A DNA stretch of 64,000 nucleotides from Neodiprion pinetum (Eukaryota > Arthropoda > Insecta > Hymenoptera > Diprionidae). Below, one piece after another: positions 12,899-25,516 of this stretch. The stretch is taken from NCBI RefSeq assembly GCF_021155775.2, contig NC_060233.1, positions 310,001 through 374,000 on the forward strand. The letters run 5' to 3'. Each line of letters begins with the position of its first letter. The stretch's first letter is position 1. The translations under genes were made by a program, and so were the position numbers. A model generated the notes under the pieces. The model saw only the letters and a list, made by a program, of their open reading frames with translations, had not been told where the DNA came from and searched no databases.

Positions 12899-15295
12899 TT
12901 AACGAGGCCCAGGTGTAGGGACAACATCTAGTGGTGAATCAGGGCATTCAAGTGTATCCATAGAAGTTGACGATATCAAAAGATCTTCTGTTGATTGGCT
13001 GCCAATTTTTTCTCGGAGAGATTGATAGAGACTATGCACAGCTTCGTTGTGCTGTAAATTATAATAGTTTTATAAATAAGTGACATTGACGTTAACGATG
13101 AAACTCCAGTAACGTGAGACCTACCTGGCTATTGGGCTGCAAGGCTTTCATCAGGGAATGTAATCGTGCCGGAGGAAGTTTGGGATGAATGTACCATAAA
13201 AGTTTCAAGAGGTGTCGCGTAACATTGTCCCTTGTTAATCCTGCCAGGAAGAATTCGTCGAATATGACGGTGCAAAATGATTCACCGGAAAACTCATCAG
13301 CCATATTTAAGATCAGCAGAGATACCTTTGCCAGGAGCAGATTGATTATTTCGTTGTAACAGTCAGGTGCAACATATTCTCGACACTTGTCAACTCACCA
13401 GAGTGTGTAAAAATGGATCCTCAAAAGCGCGATGCGCCTGGCAATTTGGTAGCGTTGCCAAGACCCGCATTAAGCCTCTCGCATCACCTCGAGCTCTTCC
13501 GCTACTCCCACTTCCACCTCCGCCAACATATAAAGCGTGATACATGGATAAAACAGCTGCAACTCCAGAAAGTTGAGCGTAAGCTTGACATGCATCTGGA
13601 GGTGGTCCAGAGTGCTCAATAATAGCGATAGCACTTTCTCTTTCATCTGGTGGGAGCTTTCCATTTAATTGTCTTATCTGATCATCTACCTATTTTGAAA
13701 GGAGTTAATTTGTTACGGCAGTTTGGTAATACTAAGGTTTCAGTTGCAAAATTAGTATAGAGTCAAGGAAAACCGTATATCAAGTATCAGACTAACCATG
13801 AGAGACATAAGTGCTGGCAGAAACTTCGTCACAACTTGACTGTCAAGTTTCGGCTCCTTAAAATCTTGGGAGTCGATCATTTGCCAGGCTGACAAGCCCA
13901 GGGCCAGCATTCTCAGAAGTAGAACAAGGACAGCGTTATCCCGTGGCAGAGCTTCCCCGTTAATTAGATGAAGAGCTATTTTTATTGCGCTACTAGCTAG
14001 AAAATTCACGGCGTATGGGTCACACAGTGTCATACTGAGATCCCCAAGTACTTGCTCCTGGCCTCTCTGTGCAAAAAAATGATCCATTTTTATTGGTCGT
14101 TGCTTGAAATTATAGTTTCTTGCTATCGTACCTTGATGCTATCAAGAAATCCTTGTAGTTCTCGAGACCTTTTCACATCCACGTTTTTCTCCCTGATGCA
14201 AGCATCCAAGCACCAAGTAAACTTGTGGCATGGATCTACAGATATTATATCTTGAACCTAGAGACCAATCATCAGTTGTTTCATTAATTTGAAGAGAAAT
14301 TGATACAATGATATTTTTGATTCAAACCTCTAGATCATGCAGTGCCATCAACAACTCAGCCCGAAGAGTACAGTAATGGATATTCTTAGTTCGTAAAAAA
14401 AGAGTCCTGAGAAACTGGAGCACCATGTCGTAAAGTTTCACGCTGTGACCTATCATGTGTGCCAGCTTCTGTACCACTTCTCCTTGTCTCCTCACCTTCG
14501 AATTAGACCAAGATTTGTTCAAGTCAACTTGGGGAATGTTAGGAAGCAGGTTCGAACTGAATAGCTGATAATAAACGTATTGGTCCGAATTAAACACAAT
14601 CAGAACTAACCTTGGGCGATGGTGAAAAAAATAAGGCATTCAGGTTCCGATGATCGAACAAAACTTGTTCCTTTTCAATGATGTAGCGACTGAAGAGAGG
14701 CGATACCTCGTCTCCGAAAAGACTTTGATTGTCCTTCCAGATCTGTCGTTTCACTTCCGTGTCAGCGTCATTGTAAAGTTCCTTTTCCCTAACCAGTACT
14801 CGTAGGTATTTGTCATCGATATGAGGGGTATTTCTTAAAATACACATAACGACTGGCCTGAGCGCGGCAACTCTAACGGCAGGAAAGCTCTTGGCCAACA
14901 GATCCTTAAGCCTACGGTCGCTTCCCCCCTTTTCCCCTCGCTCAGCCCCAATCTCGGCTATCCGCTTCACAAGTTTTTCTCTAAGCTCTTCTAATACCGA
15001 GGCGTGAAAGTCCAGCCTTCTGACGCCGTGGAGGTCCAATAGCGGTAACATTGGACGTAACGAAGGCAATAGAATACCATTTTCTAACTGGAATCTTCGG
15101 ATTAGTAAGTATACTCATGCCAAGATTGTAATCGCTTGATTTAACCAGTCAACAATAGCGCCGAGTATTTACCTGGAACTCCTCAATGGCTTTCAGGGGA
15201 TCGGTGCAACTGGTCAGAGCATCTCTGAGAAACACTTGGCCTGGAACTCCGAGATCCTCTAATCCCGTACCCTCCGTACTTTTGGTCGCACTCAT
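12899..15295 (-). CDS. NELF-B: NELF-B, negative elongation factor subunit B (COBRA1)
   Basis: Eight exons (minus): 15173-15295, 14611-15087, 14328-14495, 14132-14257, 13797-14066, 13399-13689, 13125-13325, 12899-13051; total 602 aa. NELF-B is a HEAT-like helical subunit of the NELF complex, which holds RNA polymerase II at promoter-proximal pauses. Matches run end to end: TDPLKAIEEFQ, LPLLDLHGVRRL, QSLFGDEVSPLFSRYI, VKLYDMVLQFLRTLFLRT, CHKFTWCLDACIREK, GQEQVLGDLSM, HSGPPPDACQAYAQLSG and MADEFSGESFC. The last intron but one (13326-13398) is only 73 bp. Reading through it would hit TGA four codons in; splicing it restores alignment to the family. The frame is open further upstream of 15295 but without an ATG, so MSATKSTEG is the start. 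It is divergent from CECR2, and both act on transcription in chromatin. Confidence 0.95.
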
Positions 15296-15358
15296 TTTCA
15301 CAGCCCACAAATATACGGTGTTTCCATCAAGGGACAGCGGTTCTGTATTCAAACCGAC

Positions 15359-15382
15359 TTAACCTAACCTATCCTAACCTAA
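15359..15382 (+). repeat. Short AACCTAACCT (TTAGG-like) tract
   Basis: Four imperfect units of AACCT/ATCCT just upstream of the NELF-B start codon. The same motif recurs at 29374-29396 and 35031-35042. It matches the insect telomere pentamer but is too short to be a relocated telomere. Confidence 0.7.
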
Positions 15383-16259
15383 ATAAATACAGAACTGTTC
15401 AAAGCTGAGCGTTGAACCACGTTTGACGGTTGTACATTGGCGGCTGGCAGGACAACGACAATTGTTTACAACAGTAGAATTATGAATGACTAGTCTTTCT
15501 TCTTTCCAAGATTGTTGTGCCGTCTTCCTGTTGAATATAAAATTCGTATCAATACCGAAAAATTAGAAATCGGTATTACCGGGTATTTTACTGAAAGTAT
15601 CGCAGTTTTATATACATATGTTACGGAAATGAATGGCCTATAAGGCGTCTAGCATTCACCAACAAATAAGCATCTCAATAGACATGGAAATTATTTATCT
15701 GATCCGACGCACTATGGTTGACTATAGTCTAGTCGGTCGTCAACGGTCTAGCTATATTTATATGTATACAAGGATATCATACTATACCTCTACAATTGTC
15801 AGTCAAATTCAAACTTGTGACGCTAAATTTAAAAGCCGCGACACTTTTTATGATTGTTTGTAGCGTTGCTGGTAATCGTGTAAAAAATGATATGCTAAAA
15901 AGATGAATCAGCTCGATTGCGCGCCCATTTATAGTAAATTTTGACCGCGTATTTTTGATCTCGCTCCTGTCTTTGATTCTCCTAGTATATTTGGCAGTAA
16001 TGCAACGTGATGGCCGCAAGTGTCGCGCGCGTCAGGTTGCAACAACGGGGTACTAAGCGAAAATAAATTCGTTTTTTTTCTAACTTTAAACAGGTTGAAC
16101 AAGTACGATACAACAATGTCACGCTGAATTGATATACGTAGAAACGCGAGTTACTCAATTAGCATGTTCGCCGTTCCCGATGTCTTATCTGTGTAAAATT
16201 TATACCAATTCAAAAGTGCATTGGACGCAAAAACCGATCGGTCGAGCGATCGTTCTTTC

Positions 16260-16287
16260 TGCTGCTGCTGCTGCTGCTGGCTGCTGT
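16260..16287 (+). repeat. CTG trinucleotide run
   Basis: About nine CTG/GCT units, interrupted once, about 60 bases before the proposed CECR2 start codon. On the opposite strand it makes a spurious polyglutamine open frame. It is probably in the CECR2 5' UTR or promoter. Confidence 0.7.
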
Positions 16288-16346
16288 TGTGGGGTGGAAT
16301 TCCGTTTACTGGGGTGGTGGCACCCGTCTGCCTTCCTCGACAGGTT

Positions 16347-19300
16347 ATGTTTCCGACTTTCATCGGGATTTTAGGTGAGCCCAATATATCCGAAGCCAAC
16401 TTCAGTTTAGCATCGCCGCGTACCAACCGACAGGATAACCAAAAATCGGACGCATTTTACCGGAATCAATTAGTGTTATCCAGTCGAGAATAAACACAGA
16501 ACTTGCATTTCAAAACGACTGAGCGCGAAATGAAATCCGCACATTTCTAATGTTCACTTATTTTGTTTTCCTTTTTTTTTTTTTTTTTTGTTCTACCTTC
16601 AAAACGAGAAAGAATCTTCCAGTGACAGATGTGATGATAAGTGAATCGTGCCTGTGTCAATCGTAGTAGTTTGAACAGCGTTTACCAAACTGTAACTAGA
16701 ATCAATGATGTGTTCTACTTTCTACTGGATGTGCCGCTAGATATGTGTCAGTTTTCCAATCATACCTGGTCGACTCAACGTTTTACAATTTCCTGAAACC
16801 TCCAGAGTTGAATAACCAATCTTGTGTTATTTAAAAACTTGCTGCAAATTTTTTACTCGCTTGTTTCTGTCTCCAGACATTCAATCGTGGTGGGAGGTGC
16901 CAAGTATCGCACATTTCTGCTCATTGTTTAGGGCTGCCTTCAATCTGCTGGACTTTGACATCGAGGTATCTAGTTCAATGCAAAAGTCGTGTATCGAATC
17001 AGCTAAATCAAATAGAATTTATAGAATTTTACTATAATTGTTTCTTGAGGCAGGATTTCCTGTTTGGTTAAACTCAATTTCTATCATCATAATCGTTCTG
17101 TCTAATTCTGTTCTTTGAAATGATTCATTAATAGAAAATGGAAATATTTGCACTTATTTTTCTTCCAGGATTTGGAAGAAGCTCTTCTCACAGACGGCGG
17201 TACAGAAGGCCGGCTATTGCAAGAACTAATTGTCAGATTACTTGAAGGCTGTCTACCAAATGACACTCGCAATGACATCTCTACTTTTAATTATCAGATG
17301 TTCCTCCGTAGACTCTTTAGAAAAAAGTGTCAAGTGAGTGTCTAGCTTCCAAAGTAGATTAGAGTATGTACATTAAAATTTGATGTCTGAAAGACCAATT
17401 CCTCATTTCTGATATGAACTACACCATCTAAATCAGTCTTGTGAACAGTACTCCGATTGATAGTACAATAATATATTCAACGAGTAAATAAAGTAACTAG
17501 TACCAAAAAAGAGAGAGCCTGACTGTGCTACTTTTGAATTTACTCGTTTCATAAGCTTTATCAATTTTATCCAGGGTGCTAGACAATTACTGTCAATGTA
17601 ATTGAAAATTTGATGTACACTTTCTCTTCAAAATATTTTGGAGTCTACAGGTTATACAACTGAACAGAATTTATGAGCTATCTTTCATTACAGGAATATG
17701 GAAGAGATAATCCTTTCAATACGGATGTAGACTTTGAGCTTTTGCCACTACGCCAAAAGGTAGAAATTCTTCGGGCTCTCTGTGACTTCAGGCTTGACGC
17801 TGAAGACGTGGTAAGATTTTTTTCATGTCTAGTTCACAGTTTTTGTCCACAACTCAGTTCGCTTAAATGATAAAATCTGTCTTGCTTATTTTGAATTAGG
17901 AGCAGTCTCTCGACAATTTGGACTCGGACAGCCTACGAGTCGAACCACTAGGTCATGATCGTAAAAATTCTGCCTACTGGTACTTTTACGGCACTCGACT
18001 GTATCGGGAAGATTACATTGTTCAAACGAAGCCTGATATATTGCGTAAACAGAAAGGAAAACTCAAGGATAAAAGGCGAAAGAGACGTGGCAGGAACCGA
18101 ATCAGTCAGACGGAGGAAACGAAAGAAGAGACGGAACAAGATAGTTTGTTGTACGAAGGGTTGGAAAACGGGGTTTTGCCAACAGAAAAAGAGACTATCT
18201 GGCAAGTTGTCTGTTTCACCCACCAGGACTGGAGCCGTCTGGTCGAAAAATTTAAAAATTCGGTAAATACATTGGTTTGTTTAATGACGTGCTGAAGAAA
18301 TTGCAATTATTCATTGGGGCAATCCACAAACGTAATCCAATATCAATGATTTACAGGAGGACGACTCAGAACGTAAACTGTACCGTACTTTATCCGAGGA
18401 CTTCATGCCGGAAATCCCAAGATTATTTGAATTAAAAGAAAAACAGCAGAGACATAGACTTCTACAGCAAAACAGCACAAGGGTACTACGTCGACGCGAA
18501 ACGACAAATCGAGTGGAAGCAGCCATGGTCAGGGCCAAAGCGAAGGCTAAAATAAAGGGGGTGAAGAAGAGTAACAGCCGAAGTTTGAAAGTTATCGAAG
18601 AAATCAATCAAGTATCACCTACACCCTCAGCAACAGCAACACCGGTACCAAAGAAGGGAAGGCAGACTAACAACTCTTTGGCCTCTGCCGTTGGTCAGAT
18701 TGTCATCCATACAGAAGATGAGTTAGAGAGTTTGACCGGACGGAGAGGTGGCAATCGGTCCGGTGGTGGGATAACTAGTTATCACCCTTCTCGGTATGAG
18801 TATGGCGTCGAAGAAGAAGAACGCCGTGTTGGCATGCATAAAATCCTTGAAAGTCTGAAAGATCACCAAGATGCTTGGCCATTCGTCGACCCTGTTGACG
18901 AAGAATACGCTCCAAGGTTATTGAAACCCTCTTTATCACTTGAGTAACATTATGGGCAGTTTAGTTTAAGTACTCATGGTGTAAAAGTGGTGCATGAGTT
19001 GACAAAATGAACTTTCCAACGAACCGGACACATCCTCAGATAAATTGTTCTTCGGTCTAGACAGGAAAAAGCCTAAAAGTAATGGGGGTTTATCATGATT
19101 GATAATACCAAAGGCTGCCATTCCGTTTCAAGAAATAAAAATATCAATCCAAGTTTAGAGAAAGTGAAAATAACTGCCGCTGTGTTAAATCATGGTTTGA
19201 AATCCTGAGTTTGGATTCTTACCACTTGGTGCTTTCACAAAACGAATACAAAGTTTATAACATAAATAAACAAATAAATCATAGTATCTGAACTGACAGA

Positions 19301-22300
19301 AAATTACAATACATATATTTCAATGTAATAATTTTAACAAATTAAATCACGTAGAGTACATTGTTACTTGCTGTAACGGAATCTAGCCATTAAGGGGGAA
19401 CAAGAAGAAAAAAAAGAAAATGTTGCACGTGTTAATGTACAATCTTTTGACCTACAGGTACTACAGTGTCGTTCGAAAGCCTATGGATCTCACCACAATG
19501 GAAGAAAAGCTCGAGGGTGGATCGTATAGGAGTCTAGGCCAGTTCAAACGTGATTTCCAGTTGATTGTTGACAACTGCCGTCAATACAACGGCTCTGACA
19601 ATGGTAGCTATTCTTCATTAGTATATATACTAGCCTCATGCAGCTAAAAACGCTCATCATTCTTAAGATTATATATGCAGATAGAATTATAAGCTGGCAG
19701 TAAGTACACGACTACATTATTTTTACTAATACTAAGACGTTATCTATATCTATATGCAATTTTCACAGAGTACACGGAGATGGCGATCAACCTACAAGAA
19801 GTCTTTGATCGTGCGGTCGATCGATACCTTGAATCTGAGCAATCCAGCGACGAAGATCCTTCTATTCAAGTGTCATTATCACCCGTTTCGATGTGCCCCG
19901 CATCCCCGTCTTTGACTACGAAAATAATTTTGCCTCAGAATTCGCGAAAACGGAATCGCAACTCAGTAAAGAAACTCAAGTTGAGCAAGTCTGATAAAGC
20001 AAAAAAAGATAAATATACGAGTTTAGAGGAACCGAAATCTGTGGAGATGGAAGAAAACGTTGCCTTAAGATCTAAGCGGGTAAAAGAAAAAAAGAATGGT
20101 AAACGTGCAAAAAGAATTAAGGTAGAAGAGGTTGAGAGTGACTCTGAAAATGAAATAACTTTTTCCCTAGCGAAGAGAGAAAATCAGTCCGACGTTGAAG
20201 TGTGTAAAATGAAAACAAAGCAAAAAAAAACTGTGAACTTTGAACGTGTGTCATCAAAAGTGAAGAAAGCCTCACCCAAAGAAGAGCAGCCGGACGATTC
20301 TAAGAGAAAAAGCAAAAAAGAATTGAAAGTGCAGAATGAAGAGATTGAAGACTGTGAACATGATTCTCAGGAAATATTGAAATCCCCAGCCAGGAACAGA
20401 AGTAAAAAAAGCTTAAAAAAGGAACTTGGCGACTTATTGACTAAAGCAAAAAAGTCCAAGAAATCTGACGTCAAGAAAAATTCTGTCACATTTAAAGCCA
20501 ATGGTAAACAGGAAACATTCGAAACGAATGAGAAAATAAAAAAAAATCATAGTAAAAAAGACAGCAGCGAAAAAAAAGTAATTCCAGTAGTCTGCAGAGA
20601 AAGTACAATCACCGATACAGAACGACCAAAGGGAAAAGACAAAAAGTTAAAACAATATAGAGAAAAAGACTTGAAAGGGAGCGTATTGAAAAATTCGGCC
20701 CAAAAAAAGGACAGTCATAAGCTAGAGAAAAAGGAAGATGACACCAAGTACAAGAAACTCGTAACTAGTAATAAAGATTTAGAATCTCTTGACAGCCTAA
20801 AGGACATAATAAGCGAAAGACAACGCGAGGATAAATTGAAGGCCCAAATCGAAGGGGAAAAGCAAAAGAAATCTATAAAGAAAGACAGTTTACATTCTAG
20901 AAAAGTGCCTTCAAACGGTAGTTGCTTACGCACAGTCAGTAAAATAGATGCAATACATTTACGGTCAAAGGATGGTCCTAAAGATGAACCAGTAAAAAAA
21001 TCAAAGCTGGCCCAGGTAAAGCGATCCAGAGGATTTAAAAAGGAAGACAGCCCCGGAATCCAAGCCTTAAATCAAGCTACGGAGCAGACGTTAAACGTGA
21101 GCAAATTTAAATACAAAATTCAATGACGAAATGTCCACTTTGCACTGGTAGTCTTGAACTCCTAGAGGTATTCTTAACTCGAATCTCGGGTTAAAAGTCC
21201 AAAATTACGAAAAATCAAATATGGCTCGTCACTGTATTTGTGGATTGAGAATACAGGTTTTAGATTTAAATTTAACAATCTGGAAATAGGTCATTCTATT
21301 CTATAAAAACATTAACCCGTTTCAAAACGCGTTTTGTAAACTTCACATCGATCGAGTTAAAACTTGTTGTGTTATATTTCGTGATTTGCAACATTTACTC
21401 CTCATATTTTTTAAATCAACAAGCTTCTCTTCAGATTCACTTGTCTGTGAATCAATATGATCATTTCCTCTAATTATTTGCGTATTGTTAATTTGTAGAT
21501 ATATTTTTTTCTCACCTCACTGGTTAAAGGGATACTGTAATCGTGTTCCTTCAAAAAATCTTTTTTTTTTCTTTTCCTAGGATATCAATAAGTGGTTGGA
21601 CGATGCGCCTCGCCTGTCCGAATTTTCTTCGGGTAGTGACTCACCGGTATTTCATCCAGCAACGAACGAAGTTGTAAAGGCAGCAATGAAAACTGAAATG
21701 ACAAGAAAACGTCCTCATCCTGCAAAACTTGTGGGTTCTCAAGGGCCCACGCGTGCAAAGAAAGTCCAGCGTACAATCGATCGTTTGCAACCTGGAAAAA
21801 GCAAAGGTAATTTGTTGAAAAAACCGCCTCATTTACCTGCTAACATCAGCAGTGATGTACCGGCGAATCAAACCACAGCTGACGCCAATAAAGCAAAATC
21901 TGATGGCAGCTATGAACCAAAACTTAGTTTGGGCACAGTTCTCAGGAATGCTGAATCCATTCATTCGATTTGTAAAAGTCTCGTGTCGTCTCCCAATCCC
22001 AATTTAATCGATGACGATGATGAGGAACGAACAACAAGACCTACTTCTGCATTAGAAAATCAGGGAGCTGTAGATCAGACTGACAAATTGTTTTCTGGTA
22101 AGGAGATGGCAGAATCTAAAACCACTCCAAAGATAGAATCACTGGACAATGAAGGTAATACAGCAGTAGAAGAAGTTCAAAAACCAAAATCTGCAACTCC
22201 AAACCTTAGTGCATGGTTCAAGGCGTTCGGTGCACCCAAGTCCAAAAAAAAGGAAGATGACGCCGATGAAAACGCGACCGCGGATTCCAACTGCAAGAAG

Positions 22301-25116
22301 GAAACGGAAAACGAAATACAAGAAGTCAAGACCATCAGGCAAAGGAGGATGAGTACCGGCGGTAGCAGTATCAGCGAGTCCGTATCCAGCTTTTCACAGG
22401 AGTCTCCGCCTGGTCAATCACCGCAAACGCAAACTCCGCATGTTCCCAACGAAACCCCTGTCAGAGGTGCAGGCTTCTATCAGGATGCTTTGTCGTCGGG
22501 TAGCAGTCCGTACAATAGCCCTTATTACGCGACTCCTCCCAGGTACAGCGCACAGCTCCCCCCTACTCCTTCACCTCAAAATAATCCGTCGTCACCAGTC
22601 TATCCCGTCGCAGCTCCCTACGAACAGACGTCGTCTCTGTATCCCCAGACAACTCCTCAGACCTCCCAGCAAGTTTATCCAAAACATTCCCCTCTTCAAG
22701 GTGCAACGGAATCTTATCGTCAGCCATCCCCTTCCGCTTTTTCCCAAAGGTCACCGCAGAGAATACCGTTTCCGCAAAATTCTCCCCAAGGTCAATCGTT
22801 TCTGCCCGCATTACCACCTTCGGTACAAAATACAGCGTCTCCATACCCTCGGTCACCCCAACCTTCCCAACAAATATACCCGCAAAGTTCTCCACAACCG
22901 CCGGCAAATTATTCTCAACCATCACCTCAGCAGGCAACCAATTACTCCCAACCCTCGCCTCAGCAACCTCCGACTCCGAATTATTCACAACCTTCACCCC
23001 AACAACCTGCCAGCTTTTCACAACCTTCCCCGCAACTACCGACCAATTATTCTCAACCTTCGCCGCAGACGCCTGCGAATTATTCGCAAACCTCACCACA
23101 GCAACCCTCAAGTTACTCACAAAATTCCCCACAACCACCCCAGACTTATTCCCAACCGTCGCCCCAACCACCTCCAAATTATTCTCAAACTTCTCCGCAA
23201 CAACCATCTAACTATTCGCAACCTTCTCCCCAACAACCTCCCAGCTACTCTCAACCGTCACCGCAACAACCATCGAGCTATTCGCAACCATCACCACAGC
23301 AAAGACCGAGCTACTCGCAAACGTCTCCTCAGCAACCGCCAAGTTACTCGCAGCCCTCGCCCCAGCAACCACCCAGTTATTCACAATCATCGCCCCAACA
23401 ACCTCCTCCGAATTACTCTCAACCGTCACCTCAACAACCTGTGCCTGGCTACTCGCAGCCTTCGCCACAACAACCCTCGACGTTCTCGCAACCTTCACCA
23501 CAGCAAACTACTGCCTCGAATTTCCCACAGAATTCTCCACAACAGCGAACTGGATACTCTCAACCATCGCCGCATCAACCTGCTAACTACTCACAGTCGT
23601 CACCTCAGCAATCTGCAAGCTACTCGCAACCTTCTCCGCAACAGGCCTGTAACTATTCGCCAACTGCCCCATCCCAGGGCTCAAATTATCAGCAGGGAGC
23701 GGCTTCTTCATACTCTCAAAGTTTTCCTCAGAGTCCGTCTTACTCGCGAAACGAGACACAAGGGTCTTATCTACAGCCGTCGCCTGCTCCGAGTCTAATC
23801 AGTGAAACTGACCAGAGAGCGGATTACCAAAAAACACGGGAGGTGAAAACTCCCGCTGTGGAACAGCAATCAAACTTTACGAGTGAAAATGAAGGGCAAA
23901 GCGTTAATCAGCAAGGGTTTCAGTCCGGTGAACAATTTCCACCAGCATCTTTCATAAACAGTTATCAAACACCAAGCTTCGACAGAAATGTCACTTTACC
24001 ACCTAGAGTATCAGATCAACAGCAACACGATCGACACGCTTTTCCCAGTCCTAGTGATAGTTTGAATATTCATAAATATGCCCAACCCATCACACAACAA
24101 CGAGGATTCGGATGCAAAACGTCGACTTCTGGTGATCAGTCACAGGTGACTACAGATCAGGCACAACTTTTGACCTTTCAACAAAATCTTGCCACTCACG
24201 AGTCACTTTACCAAACATCAGCCGGATTTCAGGCTCCTACATATCCCGTGCCAAATCCAAGCCACAGGCCCGTCTATCCTAGTCCACATTATTTTGACTC
24301 TAGTGGCAAAGTTGGTAACAATAGTAACAGTGGCAGTAATATTGCACCTGTGAAGAAACGAAGCTACAGCGAACAACCCGATGGCCCACGAAACTTTTCT
24401 CAGGAAACTCAGCGAATCCAAGATCAATTTGGTTTTGATGCAATGATGACATTGTCACAGTCAGACCCAGGACCTGGCAGCCAGTTTGACGGAAACCTTA
24501 ATTCGATAGTTGATTCCATGGCTTCAAATTCAGCTTATGCTCGGCTAGGCTTAGGGCTTGTAGGACGGACTACTGGAAAAGAACAACAACTTTTGAATAT
24601 TCCAAGACCACCGTCAAAACCTGATCCAATTACTTATGCCAGGACTACTGGAGCTGCCTCGGATGTTGAGTTGAACCTATTACAAAGCTTGAATGCCACA
24701 AAGAGTACAGGAATCGTTCCAGTTTCACGCAGGGCAACTGATAAGACACCAACTTCTTATGGACCAAATACTGCGCCCACTGTTACTACAAGCAAACCTA
24801 AAAAGAGTAGAAAGACTAAGCAGCAACAGCAACAACAGCAGCAGCAACAACAAAATGCAGCCCTAATCCCATCAAGTATCGATCAGCAGAGTGCTCTAGG
24901 GATTTCAGGCTTTCATCAATTCGCTACAAGTCAAACGGATCCAATTGCATTGAAAAACCCTTCTGTTGTCACACCTGGCGCTAGTGCATTCAATTTTGCA
25001 GCTCCGGGTACTACAACAAATGCTGCTCCATTTTATGACAAGGATGCAACAGCGGCAGCTTTTGCCTTCCTCGATGAAATACGAAATCCTAGCAACTACT
25101 ATACCATGGCATTGAG

Positions 25117-25175
<59 letters not shown>

Positions 25176-25204
25176 AGCAGCAGCAGCAACAGCAGCAGCA
25201 ACAA

Positions 25205-25239
<35 letters not shown>

Positions 25240-25516
25240 ACAACAACATCAGCAACAACAGCAAGTAGCTAATTCCTCACTAGAATCTGCTCCTGTCAAC
25301 AGCAATAAGCTCAGTAATCAACCATCTCATAATTATCCACCTCCGAATCCATTCTTACACTCACAAAGAACAACTGCCTATGGACCACCAGTTCCGCCCT
25401 ACGTTTCGCCACACGGGCCTAACTTAAGCGTAGATCCAGCAGCTTATCAGCAATATCTTCGTTCATTTTACGCGTTACCGCCACCACCTCATCATCACAG
25501 GCCTTCTTGGCTCTAG
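16347..25516 (+). CDS. CECR2: CECR2-like bromodomain protein (Drosophila dikar homologue)
   Basis: Nine exons: 16347-16374, 16877-16965, 17169-17333, 17694-17810, 17900-18262, 18357-18916, 19458-19603, 19769-21096, 21581-25516; total 2243 aa. CECR2 partners ISWI-type ATPases in chromatin remodelling. Order: an N-terminal DDT-like region (DIQSWWEVPSIAHFCSLF, to about residue 250, with SAYWYFYGTRLY); a single bromodomain at about 405-515 with the WPF shelf, YYSVVRKPMDL and the acetyl-lysine-binding Asn in CRQYNGSDN; a 400-residue Lys/Glu/Ser-rich linker (exon 8); then exon 9, opening with WLDDAPRLSEFSS. Exon 9 carries about 22 repeats like SYSQPSPQQP (about 1374-1629), an 11-residue Q run and a 43-residue Q run (2112-2154). 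The first exon is tentative: MFPTFIGIL with a good GTGAGC donor fits the phase, but another upstream exon is possible. The donor of exon 6 (GTTATT) is weak, but the join is forced by the bromodomain. Confidence 0.9.
22905..23670 (+). repeat. Tandem coding repeat, [S/N]YSQPSPQQ-type, about 22 copies
   Basis: Inside CECR2 exon 9, units of about 9-13 codons with the core YSQ-x-SPQ recur about 22 times. The DNA units differ at third positions (TAT/TAC, CAA/CAG, CCA/CCT/CCG/CCC), so the array is old and the protein pattern, not the DNA, is what is conserved. The repeat composition also keeps other frames open on both strands across 22440-23798. Confidence 0.9.
24821..24853 (+). repeat. Short polyglutamine-coding run (11 Q)
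   Basis: Eleven mixed CAG/CAA codons within CECR2 exon 9, directly after a Lys-rich KPKKSRKTK stretch. Confidence 0.9.
25118..25264 (+). repeat. Long CAG/CAA tract coding for 43 Q, H, 5 Q
   Basis: 49 codons near the CECR2 C-terminus: 43 glutamines, one CAT histidine at 25247-25249, then five glutamines. CAG and CAA are mixed in short blocks, which usually limits slippage. Length is likely to vary between individuals. The opposite strand reads as a spurious polyleucine frame. Confidence 0.95.

Larger units (their letters stand above)
15296..16346. promoter_or_regulatory. Divergent upstream region, NELF-B / CECR2
   Basis: About 1.05 kb separates the two starts. An imperfect AACCTAACCT tract occurs at 15359-15382, 65-90 bases upstream of the NELF-B ATG. 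A CTG run lies near the CECR2 end. Open frames here (up to 91 codons, some driven by the CTG repeat) are not credible genes. Confidence 0.5.

Noticed and set aside
13386..13398. Apparent frameshift in NELF-B after FLHTL
   Set aside because: A normal GT-AG intron of 73 bp (13326-13398) explains the frame change and gives a better match to the family.
15149..15352. Longer NELF-B N-terminus starting at 15352
   Set aside because: The extended frame starts with TTG, not ATG. The first ATG is at 15295.
16151..16493. Opposing frames with polyglutamine or polycysteine runs
   Set aside because: Both are produced by the CTG repeat at 16260-16287. No family resemblance outside the repeat.
22440..23798. 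A 452-codon frame in a second plus-strand frame, and 214- and 97-codon minus-strand frames, across the CECR2 repeat region
   Set aside because: The CECR2 frame is continuous here and matches the gene model. The other frames stay open only because the repeat DNA (CCN, CAR, TCN, TAY) lacks stops in those frames.
24905..25264. Minus-strand polyleucine open frame
   Set aside because: It is the reverse complement of the CECR2 CAG/CAA tract.
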